This document shows, piece by piece, positions 18,059 through 25,639 of a stretch of DNA of 64,000 nt (its first letter is position 1; the number at the start of each line of letters is the position of its first letter). The DNA lies in contig NZ_KB898194.1 of assembly GCF_000377505.1 (NCBI RefSeq), forward strand, positions 1 through 64,000, given 5' to 3'. Source of the DNA: Paenibacillus massiliensis 2301065 = DSM 16942. Lineage in GTDB: Bacteria > Bacillota > Bacilli > Paenibacillales > Paenibacillaceae. Under the pieces are notes generated by a model. The model worked only from the letters and a program-made list of their open reading frames with translations. It had not been told where the DNA came from and searched no databases. The position numbers and the translations under genes were made by a program.

Positions 18059-21000
18059 AGCCGATTCTATTAAAAGTTGGAGGTCTACAAAGCTACAGGG
18101 AGACGCAGGAGATTCAGTTCGAGCAGCTGACCGAGACAGGTCTGTTCGGGATTTTCGGGCCTACTGGCAGTGGGAAATCAACGCTACTGGATGCTATTAC
18201 ACTATCCTTGTACGGGAAGGTAGAGAGAGCAGTTAATGGAACACAGGGCATCATGAATCATGCCGAGGATTCGCTCTCGGTGCAGTTCACCTTTGAGCTG
18301 ATGTCTGCTGACGGACCGCTGCGCTATCGGGTGGAACGGCGTTTTAAGCGGACATCTGGTGTATCGGTCAGCAATACACTGAGCCGAATTGTCTCCATTA
18401 CGCCTGAGGGTGATCAGGTACTCGCAGACAAGCTCGCAGATGTTACACGGTGCGTTGAGGATATCATCGGTCTGAAGATGGATGATTTTACGAGAGCCGT
18501 AGTATTGCCGCAAGGAAAATTTGCCGAGTTCCTGTCCTTGAAGGGCAGTGAGCGCAGACAGATGCTTCAGAGGCTATTTCACCTGGAGCGCTATGGCGAC
18601 CAGCTTGCCCAGAAGCTTAGCGCGCGCGTGAAGGCGAGTGAGGCGGCTTTGAGAACGCTGGAGGCTGAGCAGCAGGGGCTTGGGCAAGCGGGAGAGGAAG
18701 CGCTCAAGGAGACGGAGGGACGACTGAAGGAAGCTGTAGTTGCAGCTGTGAAGATCCGCTCTGAGCTGGAGCAGCTATCAGGTGAGGCAGAGACTATGCG
18801 CAAGCTGCGTGAACTGATTGTCGAACTGGACGGGCGCAAGGTCGAGCTTGAACGTCTTGCTTCCCGCGAGTCGGCGATTGCTGAGCTGGAGCAGCGGCTG
18901 GCCATGGCAGAAAGTGCGGCTTCGCTGCTGCCTGTGCTGCAGGAGTGGAGACGCTCGGTTGAGCACGCAGAGCAGCAGGAGCGAAGCGCCCGTGAAGCTC
19001 AGTTGGCGGCGCAGCAAGCTGAGGAGGCAGCAATTAAAGCTGCTGAATCTGATGAGCGTGCGCAAAGGGCGCTCACGGAGGAAGAACCGAAGCTACTCGT
19101 TCGCATAGATCAGTTGGAGCAGGCTCAGGCGCTTCAACGGGATGTCGAGGAGCTCTCGATCCGTTGTGACCAAGTAGTGCAGCAGTTAACCGCAGGCAGG
19201 CAACAAAGAGAGCAGCTTGAGAGCACGCTTACGCGTGAACGGGAGCTGTACGCTCGTGGAGCTGCCCGTCAGAAGGAGCTGCAGCAGGAGTTGGAGCAGG
19301 TTGAGGTAAAGTTCGAAGAGCGGCAGCTCCTTCAAACTGCCCTACAGCAGGTGCAGCAGTTACGGACATGGACAGAGCAGCTTCATGAAGCCGAAGGGGA
19401 ACTGACAGCACAGGAGCAGCTTGTGGCGCGTGCTAGGGCCGTAGAGAAGCAGTTATCAGAGGAGGTTGCAGAGCTTGCATCCAGCCATCAACAGCTTGCT
19501 GAGCTTGCGTCCAGTCAAGTAGAACGTTGGCTTAGCCTGCAGGAGCGTATGAAGGATGAGGGAGTAGCCCTATCGGCAGCACTTGAGCACCAGCGTAGGG
19601 AGCGGCAGGAGGAGGAGCTCCATAGACTCGCTACCAGACTCGCGGCTGGCCTGCAGCAGGGTGAGGCTTGTCCAGTGTGCGGCTCATTGGATCATCCTGC
19701 ACCAGCAGCTGTAATAACTGCTGAGCAGCAGGTAGCTTCTGAGCTAGAGCAGCTTCAGGAGCTTAGTAGCGAGCTGCAGGACCTGCGAATAGAGCTACGC
19801 CAGCGGCTTCAGGAGTATCGGAATATACAGCTGCAGCTACCGTCGTATACAGCAGAGGCTGCAGCAGCACTAGCAGAGCCCATGTCAGTGACCGATGTAG
19901 CTTCTGCACGGACAAATAGCCCAAGCGAAGTCGCTGACGCTATTCGTAGCGTCGAGGATTGCCAATCTGCACTGAGCGAGCTGAAGGAATCCTTGACGGA
20001 GCTTCAGAGCTATACCCAGACGCTTCAGGAGCAGTTCACAGCTCTTCAGCAGCGCGAGAAGTCTATTCACCAGAAGCACATACGAGCCGTTGCCGAGCGC
20101 GAAGCCGTCGAAGCGGCTTACATACAGGCTGAGCGCAAGCGCAATACCCTCTTCGAACGCCGGACGAATGCCGAATCCAGTTGGCAACAGGAGCATCCTG
20201 GAATGTCGATTCAGCAGACTGAGGAGCAATATCGTGTGCTGCAGGAGCGAGATGAACGAGCTGAGGATATTCGAAAACGGCTGAGTACCAGTGTGAGCTT
20301 CCTTGAAGAAAAACAGGCTGCTGTGCAGCAACTGGAGCAGGAAGTGGTCCAATTGGACAAGCAGATTATTACGATGGATGGGGAGCTTGGAGGCAAACAA
20401 GAGCTGCTGAAGGAGAAGTCCAGCCGCCTTCATTCCTGGATCGGTGATGGACATGCAGGACAGTTGTTGCAGGAGTCCCGCACCCGTCTTGAGGCACTCC
20501 GGGAGGAGTCTCGAAGCAATCGCGCTGTCAAGCTGCAATCCGAGGAGCGTAAGCACGATACCTCCAGAACACTGCTGCTGGCAAGGCAGACAGCAACAGC
20601 AGCTGTAGAACGGAGAACAAGTGCCGAGGAGCAATGGAATGAGCAGCTTGGGAGGTCTTCCTTTGCCACGGAGCAGCAGGTGCTATCCTCTATTCTGGAT
20701 GAAGCAAGTGTGAACCAGCATCGTCAGGAGGTGCTGAATCATCGAGAGCTGGAGAAGGAGGTGCGTACACATGTACGACATCTTCAGGAGCGTCTGTCTG
20801 GTGCTGAACTGACCGAGGGGCAGTGGCAAGAACACCAGACCCGGCTGAGGGAAGCCCGTGAACGTGATGAAACAGCGATGAGCGAGAAGGCTAAGGCAGA
20901 GCGGGACTGGGAAGATATTCAGCTTCGCCATGTTCGATGGAAGGAGCTTGAGCATCAGCGGACGCAGCTTGTCGCTGAGAGCGAGCAGCTGTCCAAGCTG

Positions 21001-21489
21001 CAGAGCTGCCTGCGAGGCAATGCCTTTGTGGAATACATTGCCGAGGAGCAGCTTATTCAAGTGAGCCAGTCGGCTTCACAGCGGCTTCGGTTTCTGACGA
21101 GACAACGCTACGCGCTGGAAGTCGATTCAGGAGGCGGGTTCGTCATTGTGGATGATGCGAATGGGGGGATGAAGCGGCCTGTGTCCACACTATCGGGAGG
21201 TGAGACCTTCTTGACCTCGCTAGCCTTGGCATTGGCCCTTTCTGCCCAGATTCAATTGCGTGGTCAATATCCACTTCAGTTCTTCTTCCTCGATGAAGGG
21301 TTCGGGACACTGGACCCAGAGCTGCTTGATACGGTCATTTCATCACTGGAGAAGCTGCACCATGATCAGCTATCCGTCGGTGTCATCAGCCACGTCCCAG
21401 AGCTTCGTGCGCGCCTTCCACGCAAAATTGTAGTGCTTCCACCTGACCGAGAGGGTGGCGGCTCTAGAGTAGTGATGGAGACGCTGTAA
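18055..21489 (+). CDS. sbcC: Exonuclease SbcCD, ATPase subunit C (Rad50-like)
   Basis: SbcC is the SMC-like ATPase that controls SbcD. The 1144-residue protein has the split ABC ATPase: Walker A FGPTGSGKST (34-43) at the N-terminus and, near the C-terminus, signature LSGGETFLTSLALALALS and Walker B FFFLDEGFGTLD. Between them lie long Glu/Gln/Leu-rich coiled coils broken at the centre by the zinc hook CPVC (Cys539, Cys542), through which two molecules join. The length is normal for Bacillus SbcC. The ATG overlaps the sbcD stop. It is the last gene of the run addB-addA-sbcD-sbcC, which brings the two main end-resection machines under possibly one promoter. Confidence 0.96.
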   Translation: MKPILLKVGGLQSYRETQEIQFEQLTETGLFGIFGPTGSGKSTLLDAITLSLYGKVERAVNGTQGIMNHAEDSLSVQFTFELMSADGPLRYRVERRFKRTSGVSVSNTLSRIVSITPEGDQVLADKLADVTRCVEDIIGLKMDDFTRAVVLPQGKFAEFLSLKGSERRQMLQRLFHLERYGDQLAQKLSARVKASEAALRTLEAEQQGLGQAGEEALKETEGRLKEAVVAAVKIRSELEQLSGEAETMRKLRELIVELDGRKVELERLASRESAIAELEQRLAMAESAASLLPVLQEWRRSVEHAEQQERSAREAQLAAQQAEEAAIKAAESDERAQRALTEEEPKLLVRIDQLEQAQALQRDVEELSIRCDQVVQQLTAGRQQREQLESTLTRERELYARGAARQKELQQELEQVEVKFEERQLLQTALQQVQQLRTWTEQLHEAEGELTAQEQLVARARAVEKQLSEEVAELASSHQQLAELASSQVERWLSLQERMKDEGVALSAALEHQRRERQEEELHRLATRLAAGLQQGEACPVCGSLDHPAPAAVITAEQQVASELEQLQELSSELQDLRIELRQRLQEYRNIQLQLPSYTAEAAAALAEPMSVTDVASARTNSPSEVADAIRSVEDCQSALSELKESLTELQSYTQTLQEQFTALQQREKSIHQKHIRAVAEREAVEAAYIQAERKRNTLFERRTNAESSWQQEHPGMSIQQTEEQYRVLQERDERAEDIRKRLSTSVSFLEEKQAAVQQLEQEVVQLDKQIITMDGELGGKQELLKEKSSRLHSWIGDGHAGQLLQESRTRLEALREESRSNRAVKLQSEERKHDTSRTLLLARQTATAAVERRTSAEEQWNEQLGRSSFATEQQVLSSILDEASVNQHRQEVLNHRELEKEVRTHVRHLQERLSGAELTEGQWQEHQTRLREARERDETAMSEKAKAERDWEDIQLRHVRWKELEHQRTQLVAESEQLSKLQSCLRGNAFVEYIAEEQLIQVSQSASQRLRFLTRQRYALEVDSGGGFVIVDDANGGMKRPVSTLSGGETFLTSLALALALSAQIQLRGQYPLQFFFLDEGFGTLDPELLDTVISSLEKLHHDQLSVGVISHVPELRARLPRKIVVLPPDREGGGSRVVMETL

Positions 21490-21598
21490 GTAGCGATTCA
21501 TTCGTAACGTCATTCGCAACGTGATATTCTTCACAGAGACAGATTCAAGGTGCTGTTATAATACAGCTAAGCCGACATACTATACTTTGCATTCCCTA

Positions 21599-21667
21599 GG
21601 GCAGATCAATCCGAATTGATGAGATGCTGCCCCGGTCTCCGAAGACCGAAAGGGGATGCCTTTTTTT
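21599..21667 (+). ncRNA. Two-hairpin structured RNA or conditional terminator with twin CCGA loops
   Basis: Hairpin A consists of GGGCAG (21599-21604) pairing with CTGCCC (21627-21632) and enclosing ATCAAT-CCGA-ATTGAT (21605-21620). Hairpin B is GGTCT-CCGA-AGACC (21634-21647), clamped by CCCC (21630-21633) and GGGG (21652-21655), and ends in TTTTTTT (21661-21667). Both tetraloops are CCGA. The CCC at 21630-21632 is needed by both outer stems, so they exclude one another, as in attenuators. It may simply be the terminator of sbcC, or a short independent RNA from the -10-like elements 15-40 bp upstream. I do not recognise it as a known family. Confidence 0.5.
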
Positions 21668-21720
21668 ATCCTAACCAATTTAACTGGCTGTGATTTCTTC
21701 ATGTCCACATGCTTAATACG

Positions 21721-21766
21721 GTCTAAGTTAAGTCCTAAGTTAATGACCTAAGTTAATGACCTAAGT
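21721..21766 (+). repeat. 13-bp tandem repeat
   Basis: CCTAAGTTAATGA is repeated exactly at 21734-21746 and 21747-21759, followed by a partial copy CCTAAGT (21760-21766) and preceded by a degenerate one (21721-21733). Total about 3.5 copies. Confidence 0.8.
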
Positions 21767-22042
21767 ATGTTCGCAATACGACTCAATTAAGCATTCAATT
21801 TAGAATTCGACACGTTTAAGAACACTAATTACTACTCAGATAAGATCTCAGTTATTTTGACTCTCTATTTTTACTATTGCGTTTTATTTGTGATGTAACG
21901 TTTTCATCTCCTCGAAATAGCTAAGGAGTACAGCGCTGCGTATTAGCTTCCTCTGTGTCTATAGGTCAATGCTGAATTTCAAGTAGCAAAGAGCCTATTT
22001 CTGAATACTATACAGCAGAAGCTATGAGGAGGAATGCAGGAT

Positions 22043-22492
22043 ATGGAAAATAACAATCCAGTTGTAGTGAGCCCTGCCCAAGGCTCCATGCCAACTAACA
22101 TTAATGCCCCGATGCCGGGAATGACATCTCCAGCTGCGGCTGAGAAGGATGATGCCAAGGGGCTGTGCAAGAAGCACATGCATCGCTATGTATGCGTGTG
22201 GACGAGAGATGGCGGGATTCATGACGGTATTGTCGAGCATGTTGACGACGAGAATCTCTATCTAGCCGTGCCCGTAGGTGGCGAAAATGCAAATATGCCC
22301 TATGAATCAACAAACATGGCGCCAGGCATGCACGGTGGCTGTGGCTGTGGATGCGGCGGTGGCATGCGTGCCTTCGGTTACCCGGGTTTTGGCTTTGGTG
22401 GATATCCGTACGGATATGGCAGACGCCGCTTCCAACAGCTTGTGTTGCCACTGTATGTGCTAACTGCTATTAGTCTGTTGCCTTACTATTGA
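22043..22492 (+). CDS. Hypothetical protein with Gly/Tyr/Cys-rich tail
   Basis: I do not recognise a named family. The 149-residue product has three parts. The first is a Pro/Asn/Met-rich N-terminus (1-45). The second is a compact central segment with HMHRYVCVWTRDGGIHDG and IVEHVDDENLYLAVPVG, reminiscent of a small beta-barrel (SH3/Sm-like) module. The third is a glycine-rich tail with a CGCGCGGG cluster, GYPGFGFGGYPYGYGRRR and a short hydrophobic end. Such composition is common in spore-coat or surface-associated proteins of Bacillales, so a spore or surface role is a guess. ATG 22043 is ten bases after AGGAGG; ATG 22034 is too close to that site. A hairpin follows (22533-22555). Confidence 0.6.
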   Translation: MENNNPVVVSPAQGSMPTNINAPMPGMTSPAAAEKDDAKGLCKKHMHRYVCVWTRDGGIHDGIVEHVDDENLYLAVPVGGENANMPYESTNMAPGMHGGCGCGCGGGMRAFGYPGFGFGGYPYGYGRRRFQQLVLPLYVLTAISLLPYY

Positions 22493-22532
22493 TGCTGGTA
22501 TTTTAAGCGCAGCGATATCGTGGAAGCGTAAG

Positions 22533-22555
22533 CCCGCTCTGTATATACAGGCGGG
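22533..22555 (+). terminator. Hairpin after the Gly/Tyr-rich gene
   Basis: CCCGC (22533-22537) pairs with GCGGG (22551-22555), enclosing the self-complementary CTGTATATACAG. The T-run is weak (CCTTTACTTGGG), so termination efficiency is uncertain. Confidence 0.55.
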
Positions 22556-22640
22556 TCCTTTACTTGGGTTTTATTGGACGGGCCTGCTCTATTTCCGGTA
22601 TGATATCTATAGAATGATTTTGATATTAGGAGGCAGACGG

Positions 22641-23000
22641 ATGGATTGCTTGTTTTGTAAAATTGTTGAAGGTACAATTCCGAGCAAAAAAGTAATGGAG
22701 ACAGACAATGTGGTTGTATTTCATGACATTCAGCCAGCAGCTCCAGTGCACGTGTTGATTATTCCGAAGAAGCATATTGCTTCTATGAACGAGGTAACAA
22801 ATGAAGATCTGGCGCTGATTGGCGACATGCACAGCGTAGCACAGCAGGTAGCGCGTGAGCTTGGTGTGGAGCAATCAGGATACCGCTTGATTAATAACTG
22901 TGGTCCGGACAGTGGACAGGCAGTACACCATATTCACTACCATCTTCTGGGTGGTGCAAAGCTTGGTGCACTGACGGGAATCTCGGATTCACACGCTTAG
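22641..23000 (+). CDS. HIT-family hydrolase (Hint/HinT)
   Basis: A 119-residue histidine-triad protein that hydrolyses purine nucleoside phosphoramidates or acyl-AMP. The family hallmark HxHxHxx is present as HHIHYHLLGG near residues 99-108, with the N-terminal zinc-type CLFCKIVEG (Cys3, Cys6) and the nucleotide-binding DIQPAAPVHVLIIPKKHI. ATG 22641 follows AGGAGG by eight bases; the nine-codon extension has no ribosome binding site. It is a single gene ahead of the rpsU promoter. In Paenibacillus-type genomes a HIT gene just before rpsU is a familiar arrangement, but I could not check this. Confidence 0.93.
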   Translation: MDCLFCKIVEGTIPSKKVMETDNVVVFHDIQPAAPVHVLIIPKKHIASMNEVTNEDLALIGDMHSVAQQVARELGVEQSGYRLINNCGPDSGQAVHHIHYHLLGGAKLGALTGISDSHA

Positions 23001-23101
23001 TTACGCCCTCCAAACGCTTAATAATTAGGCTTCAAAAGAAGGGTATGAATGCGTTCTTGAATGTGTTCTGGGGTACATTCAAAATCTATTTACAGTTAAG
23101 G

Positions 23102-23131
23102 TTGACACGGGACAAAATTTTCACCTATAAT
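23102..23131 (+). promoter_or_regulatory. Sigma-A promoter of rpsU-yqeY
   Basis: TTGACA (23102-23107), 18-bp spacer, TATAAT (23126-23131): both hexamers match consensus exactly. The start codon of rpsU lies about 55 bases downstream of the expected +1, leaving a short leader. Confidence 0.88.
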
Positions 23132-23190
23132 GAGGTGTGATGAACCGTGTTATTGCTCTTGGACGGTCTGGTCGGAGGGAGGGAAAACTG

Positions 23191-23364
23191 GTGTCTGAAA
23201 CTAAAGTTCGCAAAAACGAGACAATTGATGCTGCACTTCGTCGCTTTAAACGTTCCATCGCTAAAGATGGCGTATTGGCTGAGGTGAAGAAACGCAAGCA
23301 TTATGAAAAGCCAAGCGTAAAGCGCAAGAAAAAGTCCGAGGCTGCTCGTAAGAGAAAGTTCTAG
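23191..23364 (+). CDS. rpsU: 30S ribosomal protein S21
   Basis: A 57-residue basic ribosomal protein that binds the 30S platform near the anti-Shine-Dalgarno region. The sequence VSETKVRKNETIDAALRRFK and its Lys/Arg-rich tail (KRKKKSEAARKRKF) are typical of S21. The start is GTG 23191, with GGAGGGAGGG upstream; the annotated-looking ATG at 23137 would add 18 non-conserved residues. A strong consensus promoter drives it, and yqeY follows 15 bp later, so the two form an operon, as in B. subtilis. Confidence 0.96.
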   Translation: MSETKVRKNETIDAALRRFKRSIAKDGVLAEVKKRKHYEKPSVKRKKKSEAARKRKF

Positions 23365-23379
23365 GAGGAGCTAAATACC

Positions 23380-23823
23380 ATGCATTTGAGCGAACGATTG
23401 AACGAAGATATGAAGCAGGCGATGAAGAGTAAGGACAAGTTCAAACTCTCCACCATTCGAATGGTTCGTTCTACGATCAAAAATCTTGAAATAGATTTGA
23501 AACGTGATCTGGATGACAACGAAGTGCTTGATATTCTGAGTCGTGAGATCAAACAACGGAAAGATGCCCTCCAAGAATTTGAAAAAGCTAACCGTGACGA
23601 GCTTGCGGAAAGTACCAAAGCAGAAATCGAGATTCTTGTTCAATATCTCCCTACGCAGCTTACCGAAGAAGAAATTAAAGTTATTGTACAGCAGACCATC
23701 CAGGAAACCGGTGCTTCTTCGAAAGCCGATATGGGTAAATTAATGGCCGCCTTGATGCCTAAGGTAAAGGGGCGCGCGGACGGTAAACTCGTGAACCAAT
23801 CGGTTCAACAATTTCTGCAATAA
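23380..23823 (+). CDS. yqeY: GatB/YqeY domain-containing protein
   Basis: A 147-residue protein consisting of the YqeY domain, related to the tRNA-binding tail of GatB in the Glu/Asp-tRNA amidotransferase. It begins MHLSERLNEDMKQAMKSKDK and ends with the conserved GKLMAALMPKVKGRADGKLV. Its cellular role is not settled; tRNA binding is inferred from the family. AGGAGG lies ten bases before ATG 23380. It is co-transcribed with rpsU and followed by an intrinsic terminator. Confidence 0.94.
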   Translation: MHLSERLNEDMKQAMKSKDKFKLSTIRMVRSTIKNLEIDLKRDLDDNEVLDILSREIKQRKDALQEFEKANRDELAESTKAEIEILVQYLPTQLTEEEIKVIVQQTIQETGASSKADMGKLMAALMPKVKGRADGKLVNQSVQQFLQ

Positions 23824-23836
23824 TTTAAAGAAGCTA

Positions 23837-23868
23837 AACACTCCCTCGAACCTGAGGGGGTGTTTTTT
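23837..23868 (+). terminator. Intrinsic terminator of rpsU-yqeY
   Basis: ACACTCCCTC (23838-23847) pairs with GAGGGGGTGT (23854-23863; one G-U pair) around GAACCT, followed by TTTTT. Confidence 0.88.
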
Positions 23869-24000
23869 CTATGCGCACATACATGTATAAACCGATGAAG
23901 TGCACTTTATGACACAGACGTAATGCTGTTGCAGAACAAGTGCTAATCTGGCCTGCCCAGACAAGGTGTGACATGGTCGGTAGGTGAAGTGTCAACTTTT

Positions 24001-24026
24001 TGAAACCTGAATGCGTTTGCTGCGTA
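24001..24026 (+). promoter_or_regulatory. Sigma-W-type ECF promoter of nfeD-floA
   Basis: TGAAAC (24001-24006), a 16-bp spacer and CGTA (24023-24026) match the B. subtilis sigma-W consensus exactly, with T-rich DNA just before the -35 box. It lies about 140 bp before nfeD, inside a 343-bp gene-free gap (23824-24166) that otherwise shows only the yqeY terminator. In B. subtilis the homologous yqeZ-yqfAB operon is a known sigma-W target. Confidence 0.8.
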
Positions 24027-24166
24027 AAAATGTGCATGGCAGATCCCAAGAGTGTATGGTACTGGAGTGAAGCATAATTCAGTGAGATACATTTTGGGAT
24101 TTGCGGAATGTTCAGGTGAAAAATCTGGTAAGCTGTATATACTAGGTGGGAAAGGAGGTAGAAAGA

Positions 24167-25540
24167 ATGGCTAGGTTCAACCAACGAAAGCTATTCAGGC
24201 TGAGCTTGTCTTTTCTAATGCTAGGTATCCTGCTGATGTCCGCCTTCATGGTGCAGCCAGCGGCTGCTACAGAAGAACGCGCTGAGACGGGGGTAGTCTA
24301 TGTACTCCCTGTAAAACAGACGATTGAGCAGGGGCTAGAGAACGTGTTGAAGCGTGGATTCAGTGAAGCTGTAGTATCCAAGGCTGGGTTGATTGTATTG
24401 GAGATAAATACGCCTGGCGGGCGGGTCGACACTGCAGAACGAATTAGTGAGCTGATTCAGGGCAGCGAGATTCCCGTGGTAGCCTATATACAGGGCAATG
24501 CCGCATCGGCAGGCAGTTACATAGCCCTTAGCGCAGACAAGATTGTCATGAAGCCGGGCAGTATGATTGGAGCGGCAGCGCTGGTCGATGGGCTGGGAAA
24601 TCATATTGATGACCCTAAGCTGATTGCAGCGTGGAAGAGTGATATGGCCTCTGTAGCTGAAGCGAATGGACGCAACCCGCAGATAGCTGAGGGCATGGTC
24701 GATACCAAGATCGAAGTTCGTATGGATGAGATCGGCAAGGTCAAGCAACAAGGCGAGATTATTGCCTTGACCAGTGAAGAGGCCTTGAAGACTGGTTACG
24801 CGGATCACATTGCCTCGTCAAGACAGGAAGTTATTGAGTGGATGGGATACGGAACCGACGATGTCTTCGAGGTAAACAAGACTCCCTTGGAGCGGTTCGC
24901 AGAATTTTTGACCAATCCATGGGTACAAGTGCTGCTGTTGTTCCTTGGTATTGCTGGTGTGGTGATTGAACTGCTGGTACCAGGCTTTGGTGTGCCAGGA
25001 ATTGTGGGCATCGTCGCCTTTGGCTTGTACTTCTTCGGTAATTACGCGGCTGGCTTTGCAGGCTACGAGACATGGCTGTTGTTCATTATTGGACTGGTGC
25101 TGCTGATGATTGAGATATTCGTGCCAAGCTACGGGATTCTCGGCTTGCTGGGCTCGATCAGCTTGATTACAGGAGTGGTACGCGCTGCCTATGATACATC
25201 GCATGCACTCTTATCATTAGGTATTGCAACAGCTGCTGCATCCGTAATTATTGTAATCGTGGCGATTGCCTTTAAGGACCGCGGGGTATGGAATAAATTT
25301 ATACTTAGTGAGAACCTGACAGCCGATCGTGGTTATTCTTCTGTCACGAATCGTGACGCGCTTACGGGCAAGACAGGTAGCAGTCTTACTCCCCTGCGTC
25401 CATCAGGTACAGTGAGTCTTGATGGTGAGCGTTTTGATGTGGTGACTGAAGGTGGCTTTATTGAAGCGAACAAACCGATCGTCGTCATTAAAGTGGAGGG
25501 AGGCCGAGTTGTCGTCGCTGAGGTGACAGATTCGGTCTAG
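24167..25540 (+). CDS. NfeD-family membrane-bound serine protease-like protein (YqeZ-like)
   Basis: A 457-residue membrane protein. A signal peptide/TM segment (about 11-34, ending QPAAA) leads to an extracytoplasmic ClpP/SppA-like domain with LIVLEINTPGGRVDTAERI and the catalytic-serine region IQGNAASAGSYIALSADKI (about 115-133). Four to five hydrophobic helices follow (about 250-370), and then a C-terminal NfeDC (OB-fold) domain from about 405. NfeD proteins act with SPFH proteins in membrane microdomains; here floA follows directly. ATG 24167 with GGAGG seven bases upstream is preferred to GTG 24146. The sigma-W-type promoter upstream suggests induction by envelope stress. Confidence 0.93.
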   Translation: MARFNQRKLFRLSLSFLMLGILLMSAFMVQPAAATEERAETGVVYVLPVKQTIEQGLENVLKRGFSEAVVSKAGLIVLEINTPGGRVDTAERISELIQGSEIPVVAYIQGNAASAGSYIALSADKIVMKPGSMIGAAALVDGLGNHIDDPKLIAAWKSDMASVAEANGRNPQIAEGMVDTKIEVRMDEIGKVKQQGEIIALTSEEALKTGYADHIASSRQEVIEWMGYGTDDVFEVNKTPLERFAEFLTNPWVQVLLLFLGIAGVVIELLVPGFGVPGIVGIVAFGLYFFGNYAAGFAGYETWLLFIIGLVLLMIEIFVPSYGILGLLGSISLITGVVRAAYDTSHALLSLGIATAAASVIIVIVAIAFKDRGVWNKFILSENLTADRGYSSVTNRDALTGKTGSSLTPLRPSGTVSLDGERFDVVTEGGFIEANKPIVVIKVEGGRVVVAEVTDSV

Positions 25541-25639
25541 TCTAAGCAGGGCAGATGCTGGATGATTATATAGACTCTGGCTGAATTCCAAGCGGTGAGG
25601 CATCAAAAAATATGTATTTATACTTGGAGGATGATCGAA

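Larger units (their letters stand above)
21490..22042. other. 553-bp gene-free stretch after sbcC
   Basis: No ORF with a ribosome binding site is visible. From left to right it holds an extended -10-like TGT-TATAAT (21554-21562), a second -10-like TATACT (21581-21586), a two-hairpin RNA ending in a T-run (21599-21667), and a 13-bp tandem repeat (21721-21766). An A/T-rich segment (21780-22020) follows, which probably contains the promoter of the next gene. Confidence 0.6.

Noticed and set aside
21599..21667. Bacillaceae-1 or another known small RNA family
   Set aside because: Bacillaceae-1 has RUCCU terminal loops; here both loops are CCGA, so I left the element unassigned.
22101..22451. 116-codon minus-strand ORF opposite the Gly/Tyr-rich gene
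   Set aside because: It has His/Ser/Arg-rich shadow composition from Gly and Cys codons on the other strand and no ribosome binding site.
25595..25639. Upstream extension of floA to GTG/ATG starts at 25595 or 25631
   Set aside because: The ATG at 25631 abuts the GGAGG, and the longer extension has no ribosome binding site and adds residues not expected for FloA.
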